A stretch of 64,000 nucleotides of DNA from Siphonodentalium dalli (taxonomy: Eukaryota > Mollusca > Scaphopoda > Gadilida > Siphonodentaliidae). Each line of letters begins with the position of its first letter. Positions within the stretch are counted from its first letter, which is position 1. The notes under the pieces were generated by a model. It saw nothing but the letters and a program-made list of their open reading frames with translations. It was not told the DNA's origin and searched no databases. Below, in pieces: positions 46,770-58,636 of the stretch. The translations under genes were made by a program, and so were the position numbers. Location of the stretch: contig CP136063.1 in assembly GCA_032622095.1 (NCBI GenBank), positions 79,521,980 to 79,585,979 on the forward strand, read 5' to 3'.

Positions 46770-47939
46770 GTAGGTGTCAATGTGAAGTGGAACCTGTGAA
46801 CACTCCGCTATGATGGTTTATATATAGGTTTATTCTCTCATCCAACATATATGACACAGAGACAGAGCAGGTTACAATACCAATACCTATCCCCTGTCAC
46901 CTGCGGATAACAATTTATGATAAATGGTAGATCATATTTACTTAATATGTACGTTAATTTTAGACCATTCGTTGCATGTGCTCCATAAAGTTTGCATGTA
47001 TGTGTTATCAGGACGTGACAAGGGATTTGACAAAAAAACATAAGGAGAGTATCAGTTATGGCAGATTTATCAGGGTGCATCTTGATAGGTGGTTGTTACC
47101 TGTTCCTATTTCAACCTGGAGAACAGGTAGCCGTTGATAAGATACATCTGACCATCCTACATGTTTTTTTTAACGCATTTCAAATGTTTTCGAGCTATAG
47201 TCGGTTCTAGAAAATACTGGGAATAATAATTATCTTGATTGGTTAAGACACTGGCAATCTATTAGATAGTGTAGTTCATCTCCGATCTCATTTTTGTCGC
47301 ATCCTGAGCTTAAATTGATCGAATGGGAATGGTGAATAAAGTAGAACTTTATTTTCATAAATTTTATTTACGCAAGTTAGCAATGCAACGTCATTATTAA
47401 ATATGAATATATGCACCGACTCTCGTTGGCGGAATCATTGCGATTTATTTATGAGGGATAAATTAGGTAGGGGAGGCGAACAAGTTCAGGACACGTAGGC
47501 GGGGTGAATGGGTCATCATCAGCAAGCTGAAATTTGTTTTCCTCGTGCCTTTTTAAAAACATATCTCATCAATTTTGACCCAGGTATATGACCCCGGACA
47601 TTAAGAACATTTTAAAATGTGTAATCACTGTGACATTTCTGGATGTTCAATGTTTATAACTGCAGGTTCGCTGTCAGGGCCATTTTGGAAAATAATGGTG
47701 GACCTTTAAGGTGTCAAACAAGCTGATAAAAATGAAACGCGTAAAACGCAAAAACTACATTTAAAAAAAAAACACTCCGTTGAGCAAAATGGCCTGAATC
47801 CCGCGTACGAAAGGAGGAGGGTATGACACCCTTAGTAATGACAAAATATCTTTAATTTGGACGACATTTGGTATTATTAGTATCTGTTTTCAAATTGGTA
47901 CAGTTCTGGAATATATCATGCCCGGTTATGTGATTTTTT

Positions 47940-48830
47940 TGTCCTAGTTTTTAGCTCAATTTTACTTTGTAAAGTTTGAGCTATTGCCGTGGGTTGGTGT
48001 CCGTCCGTCCGTCCGTCAACAATTTCATTTGGCTCGCACTACAGGCCGAATCCCTCATCCAGTCATCACCAAACCGTTGTGGTCCAAACGTCATGTGGAT
48101 CTTCAGATGACATCTAGATGGGAGCCATCGATTTTTCCCGAAATTCGTTAAAACACATGGCCGCAGCAGCCATCTTGGATTTCAAATTTGAATCCATCAG
48201 CTCAGCCCGCAGCCCGTATTTATTGGAGAATTGTTTTGAAATTTTGTAGGCATGATTAGGATCACCTCTAGATGGGAGCCATCGAATTTGAACAATTTCG
48301 ATGAAAAACATGGCCGCCGGCAGCCATCTTGGATTTTACTCTTTGCATGACTAAATCCAATGGCTCACCTTACAAACCACATCCCTCATCCGATCATCAC
48401 CAAACATATATGGATCTTCGTGGTGACTTCTAGATGGGAGCCATCGATGGATTTTACACTTTGCCTGACTAAATCCTTCAGCACACACTACAGGCCACAT
48501 CCCTCGTCCAATTGTCACCAATTTCATATGGTTCTTCGGGATGTCGTCTATATTGGAGCCATCGATTATTTCCGAAATTCGTTATAAAACATGGCTGCCA
48601 GCAGCCATCTTTGATTTCAAATTTGAATCCATCTGCACACCCTGCAACCCACATTTATTGGTGAAATGTTTCAAATAAAAATAATTTCATCTACACAATA
48701 TAAGATATTTGCTGCAACTTTTTTGGCTTGCCTTCTTTATCATTCTAGTCATTGCTCAGCAAAAAATAAACTCCTTCCCAAGTTGAGCTACAATGCCACT
48801 GACACTTTCATTTATGCATGAACTAGAGAA
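47940..48830. repeat. Dispersed repeat with CCGTCCGTCC and 'CATCTTGGATTT' modules (unit C)
   Basis: Colinear with 26180-27030. Starts TTTAGCTCAATTTTACTTTG and ends in CAAGTTGAGCTACAATGCCA, so its ends are inverted with respect to each other (AGCTCAA/TTGAGCT), as in a non-autonomous DNA transposon. Confidence 0.75.
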
Positions 48831-49195
48831 TTTATGAACATATGCTGTAGCCATTATCAGCCACGACGTTCAATCGGGTGTATATATATGTACAAAATGT
48901 ACAAATGTATGGCGGCATTGGAGATCATGTAGTTATGATTAGAATATTATATGTATTCATTCGAAAGGTTTCATATGTAGCATTAAGTAGATAGTTCATA
49001 TGGTATATGTCAACTAGGCTGATTTTCGTCGACTTACGGGAAATCTATATCCGGAAGTATTACTTGGAAAATCCTAACAGAAATAAAAAATAAATTCTAC
49101 AGAATGCTGACGCTGCTAAATATAAGTATATTGAAAAGAGTGAGCATGTTTTTTAAATTAGCCTTTAAAAAGTTACCATGACGCAAGTACTATAT

Positions 49196-49665
49196 TATAA
49201 AGTTATTATACAATGTTGTGTATAATACAGTATGTGTTTTTCATGTTCGAGTCCAGGTTGTGGTGAAAAGTCATATTGGACGAGTGCAGGAAAAACTCAT
49301 ACTGTACACAACATTGTATAATGACGTTTGCATTATCCATCTGTATGTTTATCCAAATGTTGGGAATAAAACTCTAGTGGTTATTTTTGATATTTGTCGG
49401 TACTTAATTCTCTATAAAAGCCTGTATTTGATCATCAGAAAGCATGATTTGGAACAGTAAACACGGAAATGAAAAAAACAACTCAATGCGGAAGTAAACG
49501 TCTGCTAAATCCACCAGTGTTGGTCGCGCATCACAATTTCACCAATTCATTTCGCAATAGTTAATTCGTGACGTCACAGAGTCCCGATAAAAAAAGTCAT
49601 ATTGCACACTTGGGAGTCCAATATGACATTCGGGAGTCCAGTATGACTTTTTCCGTGATTATCAC
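49196..49665. repeat. Two inverted-repeat patches in sequence absent from unit B
   Basis: TTATACAATGTTGTGTATAA (49205-49224) is mirrored by TACACAACATTGTATAATGA (49303-49322). AAAAAGTCATATTGCACA is mirrored by GTCCAGTATGACTTTTT at 49593-49653. Neither encodes anything convincing. Confidence 0.55.
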
Positions 49666-49991
49666 GTGGCAGCTTTTGCCCAATCAGAAATAGTGTTAGT
49701 TAAGGGATGGATAATAATATATTATATATAATATAAATATTATATGAGTAAAACCATTTAAGAAAATATATATATTCCTGAATGTACATTATATGAGCAT
49801 TATTTGTCTTTATTATTAATACCATATAATATGATGGAAAAATTTATGCATGTATTTTTTTAATTGTTTGTATATGTATGTATATGCGTTGTAGCATGTT
49901 GCATGCAACTTCGCTGTTGACTTTGAAAATAAACAATTCAATTCAATTTAACCCAGCTGAGCTTCTATTCTGGTCGTGTATCGTTTTGCAG

Positions 49992-50079
49992 GTTGCTGTG
50001 ATTAGATTCACGATGTTATCTCTGGAACACATGAAGAAATTTGGTGGAGGTGTTATTGTGAACATATCATCAGTAGCAG
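49992..50079 (+). CDS. HPGD-like dehydrogenase copy C, exon 4
   Basis: 88 bp following TCGTTTTGCAG. Encodes VAVIRFTMLSLEHMKKFGGG then VIVNISSVAG: the long helix and beta-5 ending in the catalytic Ser region (NISS). Leaves phase 1 at a GTACAC donor. Absent from copy B; a fragment of its 5' end occurs as a relic in intron 1 of both copies. Confidence 0.87.
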
Positions 50080-50465
50080 GTACACGTATGGGCATGTAGT
50101 GTCATAGTGGTGCCATGTATATGTTCCTGACTGACAGTGTATTCAGTTAAGGTGTTATAATGCTATCTGGTTTGAGAAACCAGGTTTATTTCGTTTCGTT
50201 GTTTACTCCAAGCTCACACAACGTCGCCAACCCATCATGTGTTATGATGAACCAAGAACTTATTCTGGTAGAGATTGGGTTTACTCGCAATGTTTTAGTC
50301 GTGTTTTCATGTGTTCGTGATTAAATATGGTAACACGTTAACTCAATACACAGTCAGTCAGTAACATAAACTTGACACCACAACCTGGCGTAGTAATCCC
50401 CCCTGTCGCCACGTCTCTGGTGACATGGATGTATATTTGACATTTAAAATCCTCATTTTTTTAAG

Positions 50466-50542
50466 GTTTTGTGCCATTTATGGAGCATCCAGTTTATGCG
50501 GCGACTAAAGGAGGCGTTCTTGGTTATACACGGTCTCTAGCC
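50466..50542 (+). CDS. HPGD-like dehydrogenase copy C, exon 5
   Basis: 77 bp after TTTTTTTAAG and before GTAAGT. Encodes FVPFMEHPVYAATKGGVLGY then TRSLA. YAATK is the catalytic YxxxK (Tyr as base, Lys binding the ribose). Ends in phase 0, matching exon 6. Confidence 0.9.
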
Positions 50543-50684
50543 GTAAGTATATTATGATGTTCTCGATATAATCGTGGGTTTGGTCGATGAGTAAAGTTCA
50601 TGCCTTAAAATGCTTGTCAGTTATATATATTTGAAGTAAAGAACGCGCATACTGAGTTCGTGGCACTCCGTGCTTCCATAATTG

Positions 50685-50995
50685 TGGAGCTCCGTGGTCC
50701 AGTGGTTAGCGTAACACAGCGATGTGAGTTCGCAGCGCGTCATGGTCTATCGTGAATCTCCACACAGTGGAGGTTTGGCCGCTTCGAGAGACGTGCAAAT
50801 ATCGGATTATTCGCTATTTCAAATCACGCGCCAAGTTGTGACCATTGAGCAAGGTCGCTCATACTGTGTCGGCTTCGCACCAATCATGCGTTAAACGAAT
50901 ATCATCAGCTTGTCATACTGTTGAGTATCAGAGCATGTTCTGATCAAACTAGAGCAGCGCCTCCAATGGCTGCAGCCGGTTATTTGGAAGGCTTG
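50685..50995 (+). mobile_element. tRNA-derived SINE
   Basis: An A-box TGGTCCAGTGG (50695-50705) followed by a weaker B-box-like GAGTTCGCAGC (50726-50736), then an unrelated body ending in an ACTGTTGAGTATCAGAGCATG-type region and ATGGCTGC…. The 3' limit is approximate. Lies in intron 5 of copy C. Confidence 0.5.
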
Positions 50996-51024
50996 TACAA
51001 ATGGCTGGGGTAATATTGTAATGT

Positions 51025-51505
51025 TTAAAGGTCCACTTAATTTTGGAACCCCAATTCACATAATGTAAACTATATGTCATTTTATATACCATTTGAAATA
51101 GTAAGCTCCAAAGCATTGTATTTTAAACTTATTCGATGTTATAAACTGTGAACATGTTGTTTTTATTGAGAAACTGGTGTCTGTTCTGTGATCAAGTTTA
51201 TGCACAAAGTTAATTATTTCCAATGGAAGGGGAATCACTCTATTAGATATAGAGCTATTACCATTCAATTGAATATACATTTTTAGTTTGAATTCTGTTG
51301 CATTCTGGGAGCCAAAGGGGGAAATGATTTTATTATTTCAGCTATTTTCTATCACTCTATGGCCACCTCACGAGACACAAACATTACAAATGGTGATGAA
51401 TTATAGTATTTTAATCATATTTTATGGCATAGATTGTATTTAAAACCGTATATCAAGGCACTATAAAAACAAAATCGGTGACTCGAAAATTAAGTGGGCC
51501 TTTAA
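51025..51505. mobile_element. TTAA MITE in intron 5 of copy C
   Basis: TTAA (51025-51028) then AGGTCCACTTAATTTT; right end AAAATTAAGTGGGCCT then TTAA (51502-51505). The arms differ at one position (TCC/CCC). Another member of the TTAA-AGG group with no coding sequence. Confidence 0.8.
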
Positions 51506-51639
51506 ACGCGTGTTAGAGCAAATAATGGGTTAATCGCTATATAAAACTGTCATTATTATAGAAATATAGAGCAGTGCGTTCCCGGGGATGTGTGTCCCAA
51601 AAACAAAAAGTTTTAACCTTGTATCTTGATAGGTTTTTT

Positions 51640-52110
51640 AAGCTCACCTGAGACGAAGTCTCCGATGGAGCTATAGTCATCACTCCTCGTCCGTCCGTCC
51701 GTCCGGACGTCCGTCCGTCCGTCAAGAATCATCTTCTCTAGAACCATATGACCGATTGCATTAATATTTGGTGTGAATGTTCCCTAGGTGACTCACATTC
51801 AGATTTGTTCAAATGAGATCACCAGGTCAAATAGTTGCGAAGCTAGGACCATAACTCTTTCCCACCATAGTAATTCTTCAAACAACTTATTCTCAAGTTC
51901 CATTGGCCGAATGGGTTCATGTTTGGTATAAAGGGTCCTTGGGCGACTGTGGTTCAGATTTGTTCAAATGAGGTCACTGGGTCGAATGTGGGCGGAGCCG
52001 GTGACATAACTCAAAAACAAAATTCAGATTGAATCCCTTGCTCAATTTAACAAAAACAAATTGAAAAAATAACACCATTATAACATCAGCAGAGTTATGA
52101 AACTTTAATC
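51640..52110. repeat. Mollusc-type dispersed repeat (CCGTCCGTCC / GTTCCCTAGGTGACTC)
   Basis: Contains AGCTCACCTGAGACGAAGTC, a CCGTCCGTCC tract, ATATTTGGTGTGAATGTTCC and TTTGTTCAAATGAGRTCAC twice. Its right part is related to 8400-8560 and to 52530-53000. Confidence 0.7.
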
Positions 52111-52304
52111 TTTAATGAAATTACGGAAATATTCCATTACGCCCCCTCCCACACGGTCCAGACCCCCGCCCTGCCCCCAACCAACAGCCCTTCCACCCCA
52201 TATCATCTCCCAACTTCTAACTTACCTCTCTCACCAGAAGCAGATATTATATTTTTTAGTTGCATTTTCCCTTCTGTTCAGTTTCTATATCCCATATTTT
52301 GCAG

Positions 52305-52502
52305 AAGATACAATGCATAATCGAAGTGCCCAATGGGTGCACATCAACAACTTCAACTGGAGAACTTCCAACTGTTCCTAGGTTTCCCATGGCTGTTGAG
52401 CATTGCGGAATAGCGTCATTAAATTCACCCTTTGGGGACCTCATTCTGCAAATGTCAGACACACTAAATTCAGGCTTGGCTGTTCCCATATTATTTTCTT
52501 AG
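52305..52502 (+). other. Possible orphan exon or TE fragment, 66 codons
   Basis: After a CATATTTTGCAG acceptor-like string the + frame is open to TAG at 52500-52502, reading KIQCIIEVPNGCTSTTSTGE and later FPMAVEHCGIASLNSPFGDL. Base composition is more coding-like than the flanks. The opposite strand is also open over the same stretch. I do not recognise either product and cannot say which strand, if any, is used. Confidence 0.25.
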
Positions 52503-52529
52503 CCACCACTTATCCAGGTGAAATCATAC

Positions 52530-53000
52530 CTTAATTTTCCAAAGACAAATTGGGGTTTATATTGGATTGAATTTGTCTGTCTGTCGGGCTGTCATTCCAT
52601 CTGTCTGTTTGTTGGGATATCTATCCATCAACAATTGCTTTGTTCTCCAGGTCCATATTAAAGACGTAATGAGTTTATATATTTTGGTGTGGATGTTCCC
52701 CAGGTGACTCATAATCAGATTTGTTCAAATAAGTTCATCAAATAGGTGTAAAGCCAGGGCTATAACTCTTTCCCTATTTAGCTTATATTTGGTATGGAGG
52801 GTCCTTGTGTGACCGGGGTTCAGCTTTGTTCAAATGTGGTAATTTTTTAGGAAACTTTTGAGGTAAATCAATTCACTTCAACTATTAAATCAACCCTTTG
52901 ATATTACTAGATGAATGGATCTCATAGATGGGGATTCACATTTGTTCAAAAAGGGGCAGCGATAAGATATTTAACTCTCCGCCGCCCACCCTACCTGTAT
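52530..53000. repeat. Second copy of the GTTCCCCAGGTGACTC dispersed repeat
   Basis: Shares TTTGGTGTGGATGTTCCCCA, AGATTTGTTCAAATAAG and ATAACTCTTTCCC with 51740-51960, but has CTGTCTGTCGGGCTGTC in place of the CCGTCC tract. Nothing else is seen from 53000 to 53569. Confidence 0.65.
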
Positions 53001-53569
53001 ATATGCTGTTTGGTACTGGTATAATAATATCGATTCCTAATTATTTCTAAGCTGCCTGGGTGGGGGGCAATGTTTGAGGCAATGGGGAGGGAGTGTGGAT
53101 GGGTGGAGTTTTGACCCCCTAATTTGATCAAACTTTCAACAGTTGAAAATTTCATGCCTGATACAACATTAGTTGTAAATTAGAATTTCACACCAAAAAT
53201 AAGTTAGAATTGTTCTCATAATTTGATTCGATTTGCCAACCAGTATATTTTTAAACCAACAGTCCATACGTTCCTACATTTGGTTAAACTGTTGGACCGA
53301 AATGGCCACAAATTTTAACTTTGTGGGGGATGTCAGGTTGGAAATTTTCAAAAGTTTGAGAGCATGAAGTCCGGTACCAGTTATAAAAGAAGGATGTGCA
53401 AAATAAATTTTGTGAACTTAGTACTGTGGTCTGGTTGTCTTGTTTAATTATGGTAAGGGTTGGGGATTTGTCAGTTGTGTGCAATTATAAATTTCAAGAT
53501 GAAGTGCCCTGCTCATCTGGGAACCTCCACCTCTATGTCCATCTTTAGAACTATTTGTCTTAAAGGTAC

Positions 53570-53839
53570 TTAATCCGATCAGACGCTCCTACGTTACTAT
53601 TTCTTTGGCTTCGGGGGTAAAAAATATGTGATTCGAGTCGATGAACCCACCCATCAAAGCTCAGAGTGATCATATATCGATTTTTGAAGTTTGGTAATTT
53701 CTCGAGATGTGGCCCAGAAAACAAGTGGTCAAACGGACAAATTGCGGATGAAGATGGATAACTCTAAAATCAAGTGGTTATTATTACCACTTGATTTTAG
53801 AGTTATTTAGGAGCGTTTGACCGGATTGAGTACCTTTAA
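53570..53839. mobile_element. Short TTAA MITE, 32-bp inverted ends
   Basis: TTAA (53570-53573) then AGGTACTTAATCCGATCAGA…CGCTCCTA; the right arm TAGGAGCGTTTGACCGGATT…GTACCT then TTAA (53836-53839). An inner palindrome (AACTCTAAAATCAAGTGGTT and mirror) lies at 53760-53806. A degraded relative is at 12570-12795. Confidence 0.8.
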
Positions 53840-53984
53840 GTGATTTTTGTCAAGTACTGACTGTTGTAGTTATCAGAGTCCCAGTCTTCTCAGTCTGTAT
53901 AGTCTGGAGATCGACCCCAGTCATTGACTGTCTTGTTTTTTTAAGCCTCGTCCTCCAGCTGGTTGGGAAGTCAATAAAATCCGG

Positions 53985-54146
53985 GTGTGGGTGAGATTGT
54001 CCCTCGGTTGTCGCCTCTTCCCTGCTCGCGCGGAATAAGCCATGCATACGCCGTTTGTTGATTGTGGGTGTGGGTGAGATTGTCCCTCGGTTGTCGCCCC
54101 TTTCCTGCTCGCCCGGAATAAGCCATGCGCATGTCGTTTGTTGAAC
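53985..54146. repeat. Direct duplication of ~80 bp
   Basis: GGTGTGGGTGAGATTGTCCC … GGAATAAGCCATGC(A/G)(T/C)A occurs twice in tandem (53985-54059, 54063-54146). The ORF containing HAHGLFRASR is a translation of it. Confidence 0.8.
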
Positions 54147-56050
54147 CTATATCTATCAGTGTCTATCAATGAATTGGAATTCTGCTGAACTTGTATTATC
54201 TGTTCGAATGTGTGTCATCTGTTTGTATTTCCTGAACACCCATCTAGATGAATAAGTGACCATTCCAATGGCTAAGTTTATAACTGGTATCATATCGGGC
54301 TTCACGATATCTAGATTTTAATACCGACTGTGATACTGAAAAAGTTATCGCGGTATGACTAAATATCGTCACCAATAAACTTGTATAGAACTGTTTGAGC
54401 ATGATAATTGTAACAAGCAGAACAATTTATAGAATTATTGATTTGAAATACTTGGCAATGTTGGATTCATTTGCTGATAATAATTATGAACAAATGTTGC
54501 TTCGACAGCCAGGTCGCGTATAACATTAAATTCCACAAACAGTCGCTTATGTAAATAATAACAACACCACCACAAATTTTCATAGTATATGGCCAGTAAA
54601 CCTTCCAGCAATATTGAGCTGAGATCAATTATGGATAATCTAGACATCAATAGAGACAAGAGCACTGGCGTCCCAATTTCGGGATAGATACGTAGAATAC
54701 ACCGCTTCAGATGACTCGCAAATGCCTCACAAATCCAACGGCACAGGTAAACTAGAGGAATAGTCATATGCCGGTGTATGTTATCTGGTCACCCAAAACA
54801 ATTTGACTAACCATTCCTATGTATCGTTATGTCACTACACCTGGGCTATCCTAGATGCTGACGGTCCGAGGCCAAACAAATGTATGGGTTGCATGGATAT
54901 ATGTTATTATGTGTGGTGGGTACCAATTAATGCTGGAATCTGAGTGATTTGGCCCCTGATTTCGTCCACCATGATGGACATGCACCCAGTTCCTAGATTA
55001 CCACTACTTTGGGAACTATTGAGGTACCGGATAACATGATATGGGGAGACTATAGACATCCAGTTCTCTGGAGAGCAAGCCTTGTTTGCTATAGGATTCA
55101 GTGGCATAGAATTTTGACACTCTTTACAAGCAATGACTAATTGTCTGCGAAAAAGATATTATTATAGCATATTACGATAGCATCATTATAGCATATTAAG
55201 ATAGCATAGTTTGCAAATTTCTTTCAAAACTAAACTTCCTTTTTTCAAGAGAAAACCAATAAATTTTACCAACATGATATATCTGAGGAGTTAGTGAATA
55301 AAAGGGTATGCTATATCACGATGTTAGTCTCTAGTTCGGCGACCAGAGTGATGGCCAGTAGATGATATACCACACAACAACCACAAATCTCTAACCACAC
55401 TGCTAGAATTTATATGACACAGTATATGTCTGCTCGTTTCGAACATGATGTGATTTTAGCACAATAACTGTCTGACCTTTATGATCCACAATTTTGATGC
55501 CAATAATGGTGATATTATATTCTGGACAACAGTTTTCATTTATTGGGTATGCATATAATGGTAGTCATATTCTCATAATTGTTACCAAATTGAAAGCATG
55601 TTCAACATATAATCTGTTTATACATTGCTGACATGTGATTTTCCTGTCCTTTAATCCTGACCAGTGAATCGATTACCATGCAGGTGATCATGCCAAGTTT
55701 TTTTTCCACCGCATGTAGTGCTTATGTGTCAAACATTTGGGTAATACATGTATTGTGCAATGCGTTGGGTGACTAAAATGAGCAAAATGTTACTTAATAA
55801 AAGTAATATATTTTATTGCAAAACCCTCTGAAACCCTTGTTATCCATATATTGAACACATGTGCCTAAAATGTATAACTTAGTGGCATCATGTTGGCATT
55901 TTATTTTGTGACTTTACAGGTATATTGAATTTTTGATCTTCTTACCAACATTTACTGAAATATATGTTCATAAATTGATAGAATTCAGTATTATAATATA
56001 TATATATGTAATTTCGTACAAATATCGAGGAATAATTCAGGCTCAGCTCA
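54147..56050. other. No gene recognised
   Basis: AT-rich intron 5 sequence. A - strand open stretch at 54435-54767 and another at 54907-55107 (containing CMSIMVDEIRG, faintly like decayed hAT-transposase sequence) are unassigned. A short TATTATAGCATATTA repeat lies near 55155-55205. Confidence 0.35.
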
Positions 56051-56059
56051 CAACATTAA

Positions 56060-56560
56060 CAATTTTATAAAAATGAGTTTTGACCTTAGACCTTGACCTT
56101 AAGGTCATCTGGATGAATTTAATGCTTGGGTATCACTCTTGTAGGGTACGCTGATATATATGCAAATAAAATGATCTGGAATGTGGTGGCATTTAGTGAG
56201 GATGTTAAATAAGTGGGACTTTATCTTCATTTGTTCATGGACTTTTTGCGATTATTCGGATGAACAACTGACATTTTGAGCTTCAATACGAAAAGTTCTC
56301 AAGATGTTTGTAGATTTTGTTAAAAAGGTGACTAATGTGGCCTATTTGAAGTCATATTTATGTAATTTTGGTATGTATAAGTAATGTGTTGTTTTAAAAA
56401 TGTTATAATTCATACAGCTTGTGAAACATTGAAATTTTGACCTTTGACCTTGACCTCAAGGTCATCAAGGTCACTTTCATGCTTGGGTCTCGCTCTTATA
56501 TTGACCCCCATATCATGAACTATATGTATACCAAGTTTCATGCTTTTATCCAATTTTGCA
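56060..56560. repeat. Dispersed repeat with AAGGTCA motifs
   Basis: Two related blocks (56075-56155, 56430-56560) containing TTTTGACCTT…TTGACCTYAAGGTCATC and ATGCTTGGGTMTC. The second has TGACCTTTGACCT (56438-56450), a perfect direct repeat of the nuclear-receptor half-site with 1-bp spacing, then TTGACCTCAAGGTCATCAAGGTCA-like half-sites. Confidence 0.6.
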
Positions 56561-56838
56561 CACTTTGGCCATTTTTGGGACCTTAGAGCCTCTACTAAAT
56601 TGCCACCCACTGTGTACGGCATGCCATCTAGATTGTCTGCAGTGTGTTGACAAAAGCTTTGGGAGCAGCGAGGGTTAATTAATTTTCACGCAACGCTAAT
56701 CCGAATCGGTTAGCCATGGCCTTTGTCTCAGCGTTAGATGTGTTTTGGGTAATTAAATGCTGGACACTGATAGTGATATCGTCCTTATCATTATCCATTC
56801 CCACTGTCGGATACCCGTTTAGGTTTGGACGTTTCAAG

Positions 56839-56867
56839 ATGGCGGCGCCCAGTGTACAGGATAAACG
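56839..56867 (+). other. Putative first coding exon MAAPSVQDKR, left arm
   Basis: TTTCAAGATGGCGGCGCCCA gives an ATG in good context, nine codons plus two bases, then a GTAAGT donor. The same exon is on the opposite strand at 59445-59473. No following exon was identified. Confidence 0.4.
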
Positions 56868-57547
56868 GTAAGTTAATATATTGTCTTCAGGCATCAATTA
56901 ACGACATCTTTCGGTGATACACATTTAAACAGTTATGTAGGAATTTGTATGCCCAACACATATGTAACATGCCTTTCGCATGACAGGCATGCGAAATGTT
57001 GTATTTAGCGTGTCAAGTCGACATAAATTTTCGAAATGTTATCGAGGCGGCGAAATGTTCGCTTTTTCGTAATTTTTTGGCCATGGGCTCATGGATCCGC
57101 AAATGTATGTATATATTATCCTGGGCACATTAGGCTACCACACATCTTCGGAATGCAAAACCGGCGATATTTTTATTGTCTAACTCCGAAAAACGACCTT
57201 TGAAAATTTCAAAATGTTCAGGTTCAGATTCGCAATATTTCCGATGATTTTGTTCAGGTTCAGAAACAATTTTCGTTCAGGTTCGGACAAGTTTCGTTCA
57301 GGTTCGGACGCATCAAAACCTCACCGAGAAGCGAAATGCCGAGCTGCAGTCGCGCTGTTATTGTGCGTGTTGATTACGAACACGCATTGTTATATTTAAA
57401 GATGTCAGCTGAAATTTCCAAATGTAGGTGGTAATTTCTCCGAATGAGTGGGACACACAAGCCACAGTTAAATATTGTTGCCAATAATCTCGAGCAATGT
57501 CGGCTATACACCAGCTAGTGGGGAATGAAATTACATTGCCATATTAC

Positions 57548-57860
57548 ATACATGAAAACCAATGTCAGAAATGGTAAAGATCATATATTATATACCCATA
57601 ATTGTAATTATATAATATAAAATATATTGGTTTCACGAATGACCAACTCATAATTCCGTTAAAACAACTAATCCTTCAAATTATTACAACTGTTTCACTG
57701 AAGGTTTCTCATTCATCTCACCAGAATTCCCAACTACACCTTTTACCGGACTCGGCATCCGGGTCGCAGTTCGACTTTTAATCCGTCCCAAAAATTTCCA
57801 TTTCTATATAAAACGCCCATGACCCATCCATACCAAGAATCAGCGAAACATTATATTCAC
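57548..57860. repeat. Direct repeat, first copy
   Basis: Begins around CCAATGTCAGAAATGGTAA and runs through TTTCACGAATGACCAACTCA, CCGGACTCGGCATCCGGGTC and AAGAATCAGCGAAACATTAT. Repeated at 58637-58966 with minor indels, and in part at 59538-59625. Confidence 0.8.
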
Positions 57861-58636
57861 TATATATACGCGATATTCCACGGAAGACTGAAAATAGTTC
57901 ATTACTGAGATAAGTTCAAAAGAAAACAAATGATCCTGTTTTATTACGTATCCAGTTGTTATTTGTCTTGATAATTGAGTTTCTGGGTGTAATATTTAAC
58001 CATTGGGTAGGAACTATTCTTTTAGGCGCAAGTAGGAAATTTTCCACCCAAATTTAGTGATGCGTAATTTGCCAACGGAAACAGCTGATATTGTTTGCAT
58101 TAGTTTCGCTACTTCGGCGTCTAAATTCTTGTTTCGATAGACAAACATTTGTAGTTTTGCAGAATTACGTACTTACCATAAGCATAACATAAAGACAACA
58201 TCTATGGTTTCTCGAGTAATATATTCCTGAAATATCACCGCTCGTGAAGATTCCCATATTGCAGGTAATATTCGGTAAACCATAATTATTCTCTATGTTC
58301 GCATTGCTTTCGCGCTCTCTGATTAACCCTGTTTTGCAGCTTGGAATGTTACATCATCACCAGTGAATACCAGTCTAATCCCAAATGGCCATGCATACTT
58401 AACATGTAACAGGAAGATGTATCGACAGTTGTGGACAGTTATCTGATCATCTACATGCGGCGACCTTATTGGCCTCGTATGCGGGCTGGGAGGGGAACCA
58501 AAAGTGCGCATACATGTATATTGTATGCATGCAATAAGAAAGTTCGCCCAAATTATTCCGGAGTGATTGGCTAAAACCATGCCACGCGCGTGTTCCCCGT
58601 TTATCGTGTTTGTTTTTTTTACGAATAGAAGACAAG

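Larger units (their letters stand above)
33243..49830. repeat. Segmental duplication, unit C
   Basis: Colinear with 20283-27490 and expanded by insertions: a transposase-like block in intron 1 (34994-40428, replacing B 21595-22010), about 930 bp at 42911-43838, 2479 bp at 44091-46569, and about 780 bp at 48880-49660. The ends lie near 33243 and 49830. Confidence 0.85.

Noticed and set aside
50685-50740. Functional tRNA gene
   Set aside because: A and B boxes are present, but the acceptor, D and T stems do not pair as a cloverleaf; a SINE is more likely.
52305-52502. Confident host exon
   Set aside because: Both strands are open, no family recognised and no partner exon; kept only as a low-confidence entry.
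54907-55107. Possible hAT-transposase fragment on the - strand (CMSIMVDEIRG)
   Set aside because: Only one short motif-like stretch, with no second domain and no conserved dimerisation region nearby.
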